A model generated the notes under the pieces. The model saw nothing but the letters and a program-made list of their open reading frames with translations, had not been told where the DNA came from and searched no databases. A DNA stretch of 64,000 nucleotides, taken from assembly GCA_038207625.1 (NCBI GenBank), contig JBBQZO010000021.1, positions 1 through 64,000 of the forward strand. Direction: 5' to 3'. The position numbers and the translations under genes are program-made. Position 1 is the stretch's first letter. Every line of letters starts with the position of its first letter. The DNA comes from JBBQZO01 sp038207625. Lineage in GTDB: Bacteria > Pseudomonadota > Gammaproteobacteria > Burkholderiales > Burkholderiaceae_D. Positions 9,726 to 19,032 of this stretch are shown here, piece after piece.

Positions 9726-11066
9726 TCAGGCAGCGGCCGTGACGTGCGTTCGCGCCATGGTGTCCGACAACGGGCTCGGGTTGGCCAGTTCACGTACCAA
9801 TGTCGCATGGTCAAGCTCATTTTCCCACTTCGACACGACGATGGTGGCCACGCCGTTGCCGACGAAGTTGGTCAGCGCGCGGCATTCGCTCATGAAACGG
9901 TCGATCCCGAGGATCAGCGCCATGCCGGCCACCGGGATGGTCGGCACCACGGCCAGCGTGGCGGCCAGCGTGATGAAGCCGGCGCCGGTGATGCCGGAGG
10001 CGCCTTTCGAGGTCAGCATCGCCACCCCCAGAATCGTCAGCTGCTGGGTGAGCGTCAGATCGGTGTTGGTGGCCTGGGCCACGAACAATGCCGCCATCGT
10101 CATATAGATATTGGTGCCGTCGAGGTTGAACGAGTAACCGGTCGGCACCACCAGCCCGACCACCGGCTTGGCGCAGCCGAGCTTTTCCAGCTTGCGCATC
10201 AGCGAAGGCAGCGCGCTTTCCGACGAACTGGTGCCCAGCACGATCAGCAGCTCTTCCTTGATGTAGGCGATGAAGCGCCAGATCGAGAAGCCGGTCATGC
10301 GGGCGATGCTACCCAACACGACGAACACGAACAGGAAACAGGTCAGGTAGAACGAGCCCATCAATTTGGCCAGCGGCAGCAGCGAGGCCAGGCCGAACTT
10401 GCCGATGGTGAAGGCCATCGCGCCAAATGCGCCTATCGGAGCCACTTTCATCACCAGCCCGACGATGCCGAAGATCACCTGCGACAGGTCGTCGACCAAT
10501 TTCAGCACCGGCTTGCCGCGCTCGCCCAGCAGCGACAGCGCGAAGCCGAACAGGATCGCGATCAGCAGCACTTGCAAAATGTCACCTTTGGCAAACGCGT
10601 CGACGACCGTGTTGGGGATGATGTTCATGATGAAATCGGTGGTGTTCTGGCTCTTGGCCTTGACGGTGAATTCAGCGATCGCCTTGGTGTCGAGCGTCGC
10701 CGGGTTGGCGTTGAAGCCGTCGCCGGGGCGGATTACATTGGCCACGACCAGGCCGATCATCAAGGCGAAGGTGGAGACAATTTCGAAGTACAGCAGGGCC
10801 TTGCCGCCGACCCGGCCGATCTTCTTCATGTCTTCCATGCCGGCGATGCCCGACACCACGGTGCAAAAGATGACGGGCGCGATGATCATCTTGATCAGTT
10901 TGATGAAGCCATCGCCCAGTGGCTTCATGTCCACCGCATTGCCGGGGTAGAACACGCCCAGCAGCACACCGCACGCGATCGCGAACAGGACCTGGATGTA
11001 CAGGATTTTGTAGAAAGGCTTTTTCATGGCAGCGATCGCAGGAGTGAGGGAAGTGCTCATGGTCAT
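9726..11066 (-). CDS. dctA: C4-dicarboxylate:cation symporter DctA
   Basis: Inner-membrane DAACS-family symporter (446 residues) taking up succinate, fumarate and malate with protons or sodium. Family signatures are visible: a serine-rich hairpin (GTSSSESALPSLMRKLEKLG), the substrate motif GYSFNLDGTNIYMTMAALF, and TSKGASGITGAGFITLAATL. There are about eight hydrophobic segments. The ORF starts with closely spaced ATGs (11066 and 11060) and an internal ATG at residue 14 aligns better with the usual N-terminus (KKPFYKILYIQV), so the start is uncertain by up to 13 codons. Monocistronic: a terminator follows at 9644-9671. Confidence 0.93.
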   Translation of the reverse strand: MTMSTSLTPAIAAMKKPFYKILYIQVLFAIACGVLLGVFYPGNAVDMKPLGDGFIKLIKMIIAPVIFCTVVSGIAGMEDMKKIGRVGGKALLYFEIVSTFALMIGLVVANVIRPGDGFNANPATLDTKAIAEFTVKAKSQNTTDFIMNIIPNTVVDAFAKGDILQVLLIAILFGFALSLLGERGKPVLKLVDDLSQVIFGIVGLVMKVAPIGAFGAMAFTIGKFGLASLLPLAKLMGSFYLTCFLFVFVVLGSIARMTGFSIWRFIAYIKEELLIVLGTSSSESALPSLMRKLEKLGCAKPVVGLVVPTGYSFNLDGTNIYMTMAALFVAQATNTDLTLTQQLTILGVAMLTSKGASGITGAGFITLAATLAVVPTIPVAGMALILGIDRFMSECRALTNFVGNGVATIVVSKWENELDHATLVRELANPSPLSDTMARTHVTAAA

Positions 11067-11321
11067 CCAAATCGGGCTGGCCGGCTATTGTGGATATCCA
11101 CATGCGCGCCGTGGCGCCGCGGCGCCCGTCCGTCGCGCGCAAAAAAGACACACTTCTATCAAATAGATAATCATTGTTTACGGTATTTCGTTAATATTTT
11201 TATCATTTTGTTTCATTCGTACCATCGCAGTTGATGTTTTCGCCAAATCGGCCCCCGCTTGCGCTATGATTTAAGGGCATTACCCATGATTTGACTCAAG
11301 ATTTTCTTATAAAGAATCCGC

Positions 11322-13892
11322 ATGCATATTTCGACCCCGGTTTTTCATCAAGCGAAAGGATGCGCCTTGTCCGGCTTTTCCGCCTTGGTGCAAAACATGT
11401 TGGCCGACGCGGACGCCAGCCTGGGCGCGGCCATGGCGCTGGCGCCTGCGGGCCAGAACCCGTGGTTAGTCGGGCGCCAATTCCTGCGCGAACGCGGCGG
11501 TGAATGCCGTGCCCGCATCGAAGCCTATTTCGCCGACTATCTGGAGCGGGCGATGCAGACCATGTATAACGATCTGCGCATGGGCATGGTCAATTCGGCG
11601 GCGAACTGGGCGCTGATCGACGACGAAACGGTCGAGCAGCAAATCGAGGTCGATCGGCTGTTGCTGCGCGTGCGCGGCGACCAGCAGCAAGATCTCGGGC
11701 TGATCAACATGATGATCGCGCAGGTGCATGGACACCACGATGTGCGCGAGCGCGAGAATCCGTTTCGCCCCTATTTGTTGGCGCGTTCGCTGCACGTGGT
11801 GGTGCGCTCGATGCTCGATAACGAGGCGGTCATCAAGGTGCTGTTCGAGCATATGGCCGACGGCATGACCAAGTACGTGCCGGCATACTACGCGGCCATC
11901 CGCGCCGTGTTCGAATCGAACGGCATCGACAGCCGACTGTTTGCGCAAGTGTCGGCCGAAACGCGCGGCCAGCGCGACGCGCAGGCACGCGCCCAGACCG
12001 GTGTCGACGCTGCGGTGCATGCTAACTTCAGCGATCATTTTCAGTCACGTGTGCTGGCCAGCTTGCAACACATGCAGCAATTGCAGCCAGCCGCCCAGCC
12101 TGGCCTGACGCTGGGCGAGGCGGGCGCTGCGCCCAACACGGTTCAACCGAACTCCCAGCTGCCCGCGCAGCAAGGACTGGCGCAACGGCCACAGGCTGCG
12201 CCCCAACAGGGACAGTCGCACATGCAGCTGCAACAGCAGCTGCAACAGCAGCAGTTACAACAGCAGCATCTGCAGCAGCAGCAGCAGCTACAGCAGTACC
12301 AGCTGCAGCAGCAACAGCAACAGAGCGCCCAGCCGTGGCAAGCGACGCAGCCGCTCAGCCCGCATCAGGCGCAACCGGCTTTCCAGGATTTCGTGCGGCA
12401 GATCTTCAATCAGCCCAAGCCGGTGGCGGTGCCGCGCAAGGCGGTGGCGGCGCCTTTCCCCGAGGAGGGCGAATGGCCCACGCTGGGCTTTGCCAATACG
12501 CGCGCGGCGACCCTCGATGCGCAACTGCGCATGCGCCAGCACGCCGCTGCCGAGAGCACGCCGGCCGGCGAGGGTGAGGAGGCCAACCAGATTCTTGCGC
12601 TGCGCGAGGTGCTGGTCGGCGCCGATGCCAGTGAACTCGAACGCGTCACCGTCGATGTCGTCGCGCTCCTGTTCGAATTCATACTGCAAGACGAGCTGAT
12701 CGCCCAGCCGTGGCGCGCCCACGTGGTGCGCCTGCAGATCCCGTTTCTGCGCGCGGCCCTGATCGCACCGGACCTGTTGCACGACGCCGGCCACCCGGCA
12801 CGTCGCTTGCTCGACCGGCTCGGCGCGATCGCCGCCGGCATGTGCGCCAGCGGCGCGCTCGACGAGTCCATCGGCGCTCAGCTTGACCAGATCACCGGCG
12901 ACCTCCTCGACCAGTTCGACGAGGACATGGCGGTGTTTAGCGATGCGCTGGCGGCGCTCGAGTTGTTCATGACGGCCAAGCTGGCCAACGCCGACGCGGC
13001 CACCACCTGCTGCGCGCAGGCGCTCGACGAGGCCGAGCATGCCTGCCTGACGGTGAGCAATGCCAACCTTGCGTTGCACGAGTTGCTGGCACCGCTGAGC
13101 GTCGATCCGGTGGTGGCCGACTTCATCACCGGCAGCTGGCTGCACGTGCTGGCCTATCCGTTCAGCGCCGAGGCCAAGCGTGCACCGCCTGACCCGGCCT
13201 TGACGTCGGCGATGCGCGACGTGCTGCCCGAGCTGATCTGGAGCGCGCAGGACAAACCCAATCAGCAACAGCGCAGCGAGCTGGTGCGCCTGTTGCCGAC
13301 GCTGGTCAAACGCCTCAAGCAAGGATTGGACATGATCGGGATGCCCGATGCGGTGGCGCGCAAGGGCATGGACAAACTGGTCGATGTGCATATGCGGATC
13401 TTGCGCGCGCCCTCGGCCGAACCGGACGGCGGGTACAGCCTGAACGGCCTGCGCCGCCATTGCGCCGGCCTGACCATCGCCGAGGCGGGCGACGGCACGC
13501 TCGCAGGCATTCCGTCGCGCGTCGAGCTGGCCGAGCTGGAAAACACGCTGGCGCGCTATCAGCTGACGGCCAGCCTGCATCTGGAGTGCGACGCGATCCC
13601 CGCGCTGGCGGCCGACGCGGACTGGCTGCGTCAAATGCGCATCGGCATCGCCGTGCAAGTGTGGAGCAAGGGCAGCGCCGAACTGGCGCGCCTGTGCGCC
13701 ATCAGCGGGCACCGCAGCCTGTACCTGTTTGTTCCTTACCAGTCAGCCACGCCGATCATCTTTTCGGCCACCTGCCTGCTCAAAGCGCTGCGTGACGGCG
13801 GCGTGCGCCCCGTCGAAGGCGCGCCCCTGTTCGACCGCGCGGTCGAGTCGCTGATGGCCGGGGCTGCCTCGGTCAACCAGGAATACCACTAG
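11322..13892 (+). CDS. DUF1631 family protein with polyglutamine tract
   Basis: An 856-residue protein of the DUF1631 family, found mainly in beta- and gammaproteobacteria; function unknown. No signal peptide or membrane segment, so probably cytoplasmic. An N-terminal helical region (1-230) is joined by a Gln-rich linker (roughly residues 295-345, coded at 12219-12336, almost all CAG/CAA) to the main domain (about 390-850). The C-terminal part resembles PilZ-like or regulatory regions only loosely. It is transcribed convergently with the hydrogenase-like operon and their stop codons interlock (13889-13892). Confidence 0.85.
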   Translation: MHISTPVFHQAKGCALSGFSALVQNMLADADASLGAAMALAPAGQNPWLVGRQFLRERGGECRARIEAYFADYLERAMQTMYNDLRMGMVNSAANWALIDDETVEQQIEVDRLLLRVRGDQQQDLGLINMMIAQVHGHHDVRERENPFRPYLLARSLHVVVRSMLDNEAVIKVLFEHMADGMTKYVPAYYAAIRAVFESNGIDSRLFAQVSAETRGQRDAQARAQTGVDAAVHANFSDHFQSRVLASLQHMQQLQPAAQPGLTLGEAGAAPNTVQPNSQLPAQQGLAQRPQAAPQQGQSHMQLQQQLQQQQLQQQHLQQQQQLQQYQLQQQQQQSAQPWQATQPLSPHQAQPAFQDFVRQIFNQPKPVAVPRKAVAAPFPEEGEWPTLGFANTRAATLDAQLRMRQHAAAESTPAGEGEEANQILALREVLVGADASELERVTVDVVALLFEFILQDELIAQPWRAHVVRLQIPFLRAALIAPDLLHDAGHPARRLLDRLGAIAAGMCASGALDESIGAQLDQITGDLLDQFDEDMAVFSDALAALELFMTAKLANADAATTCCAQALDEAEHACLTVSNANLALHELLAPLSVDPVVADFITGSWLHVLAYPFSAEAKRAPPDPALTSAMRDVLPELIWSAQDKPNQQQRSELVRLLPTLVKRLKQGLDMIGMPDAVARKGMDKLVDVHMRILRAPSAEPDGGYSLNGLRRHCAGLTIAEAGDGTLAGIPSRVELAELENTLARYQLTASLHLECDAIPALAADADWLRQMRIGIAVQVWSKGSAELARLCAISGHRSLYLFVPYQSATPIIFSATCLLKALRDGGVRPVEGAPLFDRAVESLMAGAASVNQEYH
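12219..12336 (+). repeat. CAG/CAA-rich polyglutamine-coding tract
   Basis: Short CAG/CAA/CTG words coding runs of three to six Gln interrupted by Leu, His and Tyr. It lies inside the DUF1631 gene and may vary in length between strains. Confidence 0.8.
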
Positions 13893-14410
13893 GCGCGTGT
13901 GGGCTGCGGTGCCACCGCCGTCAGGATGGCGCGCAGGATCTCGATCGGTTTCGGTGGGCATCCCGGCACCGTGACATCGACGTCGATCACATTGGCCACG
14001 CGCCCGCAACTGGCATAGCTCTCGCCGAACACGCCACCGCTGCACGCGCATTCGCCCAGCGCCACCACCAGTTTTGGCGCCGGCATCGCCTCAAAGCTCG
14101 CGCGCAGCGCCGCCTCCATGTTCTTGCTGACGGGGCCGGTAACGAGCAGCAGGTCGGCGTGGCGCGGACTGGCCACGAACTTGATGCCCAGCCCTTCGAT
14201 GTTGTAGTAGGGATTGGCCAGCGCGGCGATTTCCAGCTCGCAGCCGTTGCACGAGCCGGCATCGACGACCCGGATGCACAGCGCGCGCCCCAGCGTGCGC
14301 AGCAAGTGGGCGCCGATCGCGCTGCGCTCGCTGTGCCAATCTGCGTCGGGCTCGGGTGGCGCTTCGGCCGGCAAGCCCACGCGCGCGATTTGTTTGAGTA
14401 TCTGCCACAT
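13889..14410 (-). CDS. NuoB/HyfI-like small subunit, 4Fe-4S protein
   Basis: A 173-residue NADH:ubiquinone oxidoreductase 20 kDa (NuoB/HycG/HyfI) subunit. The proximal-cluster ligands are all present: Cys54 and Cys57 (GSCNGCE), Cys121 (GECACSGG) and Cys151 (PGCPPKP). It would pass electrons to or from the large subunit encoded just upstream. The start ATG at 14410 shares one base with the stop of that gene (TGATG), showing translational coupling. It is the last gene of the six-gene operon; its TAG interlocks with the stop of the convergent DUF1631 gene. The intact cluster motif argues that the complex still handles electrons although the NiFe site is lost. Confidence 0.9.
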   Translation of the reverse strand: MWQILKQIARVGLPAEAPPEPDADWHSERSAIGAHLLRTLGRALCIRVVDAGSCNGCELEIAALANPYYNIEGLGIKFVASPRHADLLLVTGPVSKNMEAALRASFEAMPAPKLVVALGECACSGGVFGESYASCGRVANVIDVDVTVPGCPPKPIEILRAILTAVAPQPTRA

Positions 14411-15960
14411 CAGAGGTCGCTTCCCGAATAGCTGAGGTTGAACGATTTGTTGATCAAGGGGAAGTCCGGCACGATATTGTCCATGATCGCGTGTTGCAGC
14501 ACGGGCCAGTTGTGCCAGGACGGGTCGTGGCAGTGGCAGCGCAGGATCGCGCCGGCACCGTCCAGTTCGAGCCCCACCAGCACCGCGCCGCGCCAGCCTT
14601 CGACCCAGCCCAGCGCACGCGCATGCGGGGACGCGGCGGGCAAGGGCAGCAGCACCGGTCCGGCGCTGATCTGGCCGGCGATGGCGCGCAGCAAGCGCAG
14701 CGCCTCGTCGATTTCGTCGAAACGTACAGCGACGCGCGCGGCCACGTCGCCGCTCCGGCTGGTCGCCATCTGCAGCACCAGTTCGTCGTAAGGAAATATC
14801 GGGGCGTCGGCGCGCGCGTCGAACGCCTGGCCGCTGGCACGCCCGGCCATCCCGCACAGACCCAGTTGGGCCGCCAGCGCCGGCGTGACCCGCCCGGCAC
14901 CGATGAAGCGGTCCTGCAGGCCCGCGTGACCTTCGTAGATCGCGCGCAAGTTGTGCAGTGTCGTCTCGGTACGGGCACACTGATCGCGCAGCGCGGCCAG
15001 CCCGACCCCGTCAATGTCGACGGCGCAGCCGCCGGGAACGATGCAGTCCATCATGAACCGGTGGCCGAACAGCGCATCGTTCAGACGTACCCAGTCTTCC
15101 TTGAGCAGGCTGAACTGGGCCAGGCCCAGTGCCAGGCCGCAGTCGTTGCCCAACGCGCCCAAGTCGCCCAGGTGGTTGGCAATGCGTTCGCGCTCGAGCA
15201 GCAGGGCGCGCAGCCAGGCCGCGCGCGCCGGCACCACGCAGCCGCTGGCCGCCTCGGCGGCCATGCAGTAGGCCCACGTGAAGGCCACCGTCGAGTCGCC
15301 CGACACGCGCGCGGCCAGCCTTGCGCCTTGCGCTGGCGCCATGCCGGCAAACAGCTTTTCGGTGCCCTTGTGGGTGTAGCCGAAGCGCTGTTCAAGGCGC
15401 AGCACTTTTTCGCCGACCACGGAAAAGCGGAAGTGGCCCGGTTCGATGATGCCCGCGTGCACAGGCCCGACGCCGATTTCGTGAACGCCGTCGCCGGCCA
15501 CGCTGACGAAATGGTATTGCTCCAGTTCGAGATCGAACTGTTCGCGCCCACTGTTGTGCTGTTGCAGCGGAAAATAGTCGGCCGGCCAGCGCCCGTGATT
15601 GAGCCAGGGCCGCGCATCGTCCACGCCTGCCGCGCACAGGCCGAGCAGGTCGTAGACGGCGCGCTGCATCCTTGTGGCGGCCGGAAACACGGCGCTCAAA
15701 TCCGGATAGTCTTCACCGGCGCCCACCGGCAGGCGCAGCCACAGCAGCCCCTGCGCCACGCAGTACACGGCCGACATCAGCATGCCAGGCGCGCCGCGGT
15801 CGCTGCCCCAGATCGCGACCAGCCGCCCGCCCTCGGCGCGTACCACCTCGGCCATGCGCAGCCACGCGCTGGCCGACACGTCGGCGCCGCAGGCGGCCAG
15901 CGCGCCCGCTTCCGTGTGCAGGTTCAGCGCGTACTGTGCGTTGAGCATCTCGATGTCCAT
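14410..15960 (-). CDS. NuoCD/HyfG-like large subunit lacking NiFe-binding cysteines
   Basis: A 516-residue fusion of a NuoC-like N-terminus (about 1-155) and a NuoD/HycE-like catalytic-subunit domain (about 160-516), the layout of HycE/HyfG. GYTHKGTEK at 194-202 matches the family. In true group 4 hydrogenases two CxxC pairs bind NiFe: here the first region reads RVSGDS (218-223) and the C-terminal one SYSGSD (510-515), with no cysteine in either. The neighbouring family residues (DPSWHNWP, VPDFPLI) are kept, so this is not a frameshift. It cannot be a NiFe hydrogenase. It fits the NiFe-less energy-converting-hydrogenase-related (Ehr) group described in the literature; its substrate is unknown. 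Confidence 0.9.
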   Translation of the reverse strand: MDIEMLNAQYALNLHTEAGALAACGADVSASAWLRMAEVVRAEGGRLVAIWGSDRGAPGMLMSAVYCVAQGLLWLRLPVGAGEDYPDLSAVFPAATRMQRAVYDLLGLCAAGVDDARPWLNHGRWPADYFPLQQHNSGREQFDLELEQYHFVSVAGDGVHEIGVGPVHAGIIEPGHFRFSVVGEKVLRLEQRFGYTHKGTEKLFAGMAPAQGARLAARVSGDSTVAFTWAYCMAAEAASGCVVPARAAWLRALLLERERIANHLGDLGALGNDCGLALGLAQFSLLKEDWVRLNDALFGHRFMMDCIVPGGCAVDIDGVGLAALRDQCARTETTLHNLRAIYEGHAGLQDRFIGAGRVTPALAAQLGLCGMAGRASGQAFDARADAPIFPYDELVLQMATSRSGDVAARVAVRFDEIDEALRLLRAIAGQISAGPVLLPLPAASPHARALGWVEGWRGAVLVGLELDGAGAILRCHCHDPSWHNWPVLQHAIMDNIVPDFPLINKSFNLSYSGSDL

Positions 15961-15963
15961 CGG

Positions 15964-17418
15964 CTACCCCACGATCATCTTGACGGCCTGCCGGAACCAG
16001 TTGTTCAGGTAGGGCGGAATATACAGTCCCAGTGTCAACGCCAGCGCCAGATGCAGGTACACCGGCAGCAACGCCGGCGCGTGCGGCAGCGTCTTGCCGG
16101 TGGGCTCACCGAACACCATCGCCTGCACCCGGCTGAAGATGGCGGCAAAGCCGACCGCCAGCGCCAGCAGCAGCAGCGGGGTCGACCAGGGCAACTCGCG
16201 CATCGCCGTCGTGACGATCAGAAATTCACTGGCGAACACTCCGAACGGGGGCATGCCCAGAATCGCCAGCGTGCCGAACAGCATGCCCCAGCCCAGCGCG
16301 GGGCTGAGTTTGACGAGGCCGCGGATCTCGTCCATCAGCTGGGTGCCGGCCTTTTGCGCGGCGTGCCCGACGGTAAAAAAAATGGCCGACTTGACCAGCG
16401 AATGGACCGTCATGTGCAGCAGGCCCGCATAGGTGGCGACCGGCCCGCCGATGCCGAAGGCGAACGTCATCAAGCCCACATGCTCAATCGACGAATAGGA
16501 AAACATGCGCTTGACATCCTTCTGGCGCGACAGCGAAAAGGTCGCCACCAGCACCGACAGCAGGCCGAAGCCGACCAGCAGCTTGCCCGGCACGCCGTTG
16601 TGCATGGCGCCGTCGGCCAGCACCTTAAAGCGCAGCACCGCGTACAGCGCCACGTTGAGCAGCAGGCCCGACAGCACTGCCGAGATCGGCGTGGGCCCTT
16701 CGGCATGCGCATCCGGCAGCCAGCTGTGCAGCGGCACCAGGCCCATCTTGGTGCCGTAGCCGACTAGCAGAAACACGAAGGCGAGCGACATGATGGCCGG
16801 TTCCAGGCTGCCCTTGACGGTGTTCAGATTGGTCCACAGCAGCGCGTCGACGTCGGCGCCCAGTTGGCGGTCGGCCGCCAGATACAGCAAGATGGTGCCG
16901 AACAGGGCCAGCGCGATGCCCACGCCGCACAGGATGAAATACTTCCACGCCGCCTCCAGGCTGGTGGCCGTGCGGTACACCGACACCAGCAGCACGGTGG
17001 CCAGCGTGGCCCCTTCCATCGCCACCCACAGGATGCCCATGTTGTTGGTGGTGAGCGCGAGCAGCATGGTGAACATGAACAGCTGGTACATGCTGTGATA
17101 CAGGCGCATGCGCATCGGCGTCATCCTGCCGTGGCTTTGTTCGATGCGCATGTAGGGACGCGAAAACAGCGCCGTCGTCACGCCCACGAAGGCGGTCAGA
17201 CTGACCAGGAACACGTTCAGCGGGTCGATGAAAAACAGCTTACCGGAGGCGAACATGGGGCCGTGCGCGAGCACCTCGATGGTCAGCGCCACAGCTGCGC
17301 CCAGCGTGAGCAGCGACATGCCCAGGTTCAGTTCGGGCGCGAATGTGCGCTCGCCCACCAACCCCAGCAGCACACCGCCGGTCAGGGGAAGCAACAGCAA
17401 CAGCAGCAGGGGATCCAT
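15964..17418 (-). CDS. HyfF/NuoN-like proton-translocating membrane subunit
   Basis: A 484-residue antiporter-like (Mrp/NuoL-M-N family) subunit with about 14 hydrophobic segments. Pump residues are recognisable: Glu in WVAMEGATLA, Lys in GYGTKMGLVPLHSWLPDAHAE, Lys in SRQKDVKRMFSYSSIEH. It should form a proton channel in the inner membrane. I took the ATG at 17418, which overlaps the stop of the upstream hyfE-like gene by one base (TGATG); a longer frame reaching 17853 is antisense-like out-of-frame reading of that gene. It lies 3 nt before the large-subunit gene. Confidence 0.92.
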   Translation of the reverse strand: MDPLLLLLLLPLTGGVLLGLVGERTFAPELNLGMSLLTLGAAVALTIEVLAHGPMFASGKLFFIDPLNVFLVSLTAFVGVTTALFSRPYMRIEQSHGRMTPMRMRLYHSMYQLFMFTMLLALTTNNMGILWVAMEGATLATVLLVSVYRTATSLEAAWKYFILCGVGIALALFGTILLYLAADRQLGADVDALLWTNLNTVKGSLEPAIMSLAFVFLLVGYGTKMGLVPLHSWLPDAHAEGPTPISAVLSGLLLNVALYAVLRFKVLADGAMHNGVPGKLLVGFGLLSVLVATFSLSRQKDVKRMFSYSSIEHVGLMTFAFGIGGPVATYAGLLHMTVHSLVKSAIFFTVGHAAQKAGTQLMDEIRGLVKLSPALGWGMLFGTLAILGMPPFGVFASEFLIVTTAMRELPWSTPLLLLALAVGFAAIFSRVQAMVFGEPTGKTLPHAPALLPVYLHLALALTLGLYIPPYLNNWFRQAVKMIVG

Positions 17419-18080
17419 CAGTCTTCTTTCAGGCTTTCCAGATTGTGGATGTCGAGATTGTCGAATTGCTCGCGGATTTGAAACATGAACACGCCCAGAA
17501 TCAGGATGCCCACCAGGATGTCGAGCGCGATGCCCAGTTCGACGATCATCGGCATGCCGCCGGTGGCAGCGGTGGCGGCGAAGAACAGGCCGTTTTCCAT
17601 CGCCAGAAAACCGATCACCTGCGGCACCGCTTTTGAGCGCGTGATCATCATCATGAACGACAGCAAGATGCAGGCCAGCGCAATGCCCAGCGTGCCGCGC
17701 GCGATCGAGGCCGACAGCTTGGCCACCGGCAGCGCCAGGTTGAACGCCAGGATCACCAGCACGATCCCGATCAGCATCGTCGACGGTACATTGATCAGCG
17801 GCTCGACATCCCACTTGACGTTCAGGCGCAGGATCAGCTTGTGCAGTATCCACGGGATCAGCAGCACTTTCAGCACGAAGGTCAGGCCGGCCGAAAAGTA
17901 CAGGCCGCTGTCGTGGCTGACAAAGCCGACCACCAGCGCCGACGCCACCAGCACCGCGCCGTGCAGCGTGAACAGGTGGATCAGCGACAGGATGCGGCGC
18001 TGGCTGAGCATGGCGAACGTGATCAGCAGCAGCAGCGAGGCCAGCAGGTTCAGAAATTGCAGCGCGTAGTGGCTCAGCAT
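17418..18080 (-). CDS. HyfE-like membrane subunit
   Basis: A 220-residue protein with about seven hydrophobic helices and a charged C-terminal tail (QIREQFDNLDIHNLESLKED). It resembles HyfE, the hydrogenase-4 subunit whose C-terminal half is related to NuoK. It sits between the HyfC-like and HyfF-like genes with a 1-nt gap upstream and a 1-base stop/start overlap downstream, as in hyf operons. It probably helps link the NuoH-like subunit to the pump subunits. Confidence 0.88.
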   Translation of the reverse strand: MLSHYALQFLNLLASLLLLITFAMLSQRRILSLIHLFTLHGAVLVASALVVGFVSHDSGLYFSAGLTFVLKVLLIPWILHKLILRLNVKWDVEPLINVPSTMLIGIVLVILAFNLALPVAKLSASIARGTLGIALACILLSFMMMITRSKAVPQVIGFLAMENGLFFAATAATGGMPMIVELGIALDILVGILILGVFMFQIREQFDNLDIHNLESLKED

Positions 18081-18081
18081 G

Positions 18082-19032
18082 TCAGGCTCCCAGCAGAAAA
18101 TGGACCAGCATGCCGATCACCGCCAGCAGGAAGGCGCCCATCAGGAATTCGGGCACCCGGAAGATGCGCATCTTGGCGCTGGCCGTCTCGATCACCGCCA
18201 GCACCACGCCGCCCAAGGCCAGCTTGGCGAGCAAAATCGGCAGTGCCACCACGATCGCCGCCGGCGCGCTGGCCTGCGCGATCCCCCACGGGAAGAAAAT
18301 CGCCAGCCCGATGCTCGAATAGGCAAACAGTTTCAGGCTGGCGGCCCATTCCATCAGCGCCAGGTGGCGCCCGGAATACTCCAGCAGCAGCGCTTCGTGG
18401 ATCATCGTCAGTTCCAGATGGGTGGCCGGATTGTCGACCGGGATGCGCGCATTCTCGGCCAGCGACACCATCGTGAACGCCACGCCGGCGAACGCCAGGC
18501 TGGGATAAATCGCCAGTTCGCGATGCACCAGATCGTCGACGATGCTCGTTAGCAGCGTCGAGCGGGTGATCAGCGAGGCAGAAAACATCACCATCAGCAG
18601 CGCCGGCTCGGCCATGAAGCCAACGAGCATCTCGCGCCGCGCGCCCATGTTGCCGAACGCGCTGCCCACATCCATCGCCGCCAGCGCGACGAATACGCGC
18701 GCCAGCGCCAGCAGCCCCACCAGCGCGATCGCGTCGGCCGCGGGCGCCAGCGGCAAATCGGTCGACAGCGTGGGGATGATCGCGCAGGCAATCGTCATGC
18801 AACCGAACACCAGATAGGGCGCGATGCGAAACAGCGGGCCGGCGTCGTCGGCCAGCACGACTTCCTTGTGAAACAGCTTGTGCAGCATCCGGTACGGTTG
18901 CAGCAGGCCAGGCGCACGGTGGTTCTGCAGCCACGCGCGGCACTGGTTGACCCAGCCCGTCAACAGGGGCGCGAGCGCCAGCGCGAGCACGATTTCGAGC
19001 AATTGGGACAGCATGCCGAACAGGTTGATCAT
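18082..19032 (-). CDS. HyfC/NuoH-like membrane anchor subunit
   Basis: A 316-residue NuoH/HyfC-type subunit with about eight membrane helices. The conserved acidic loop of the HyfC group is present (SLAENARIPVDNPATHLELT followed by MIHEALLLEYSG). In complex I and group 4 hydrogenases this subunit couples the redox module to proton movement. Its ATG overlaps the upstream HyfB-like stop by 4 nt (ATGA). Confidence 0.92.
   Translation of the reverse strand: MINLFGMLSQLLEIVLALALAPLLTGWVNQCRAWLQNHRAPGLLQPYRMLHKLFHKEVVLADDAGPLFRIAPYLVFGCMTIACAIIPTLSTDLPLAPAADAIALVGLLALARVFVALAAMDVGSAFGNMGARREMLVGFMAEPALLMVMFSASLITRSTLLTSIVDDLVHRELAIYPSLAFAGVAFTMVSLAENARIPVDNPATHLELTMIHEALLLEYSGRHLALMEWAASLKLFAYSSIGLAIFFPWGIAQASAPAAIVVALPILLAKLALGGVVLAVIETASAKMRIFRVPEFLMGAFLLAVIGMLVHFLLGA

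Noticed and set aside
12219..12336. CRISPR or satellite array
   Set aside because: It is an in-frame Gln-coding tract without spacers.
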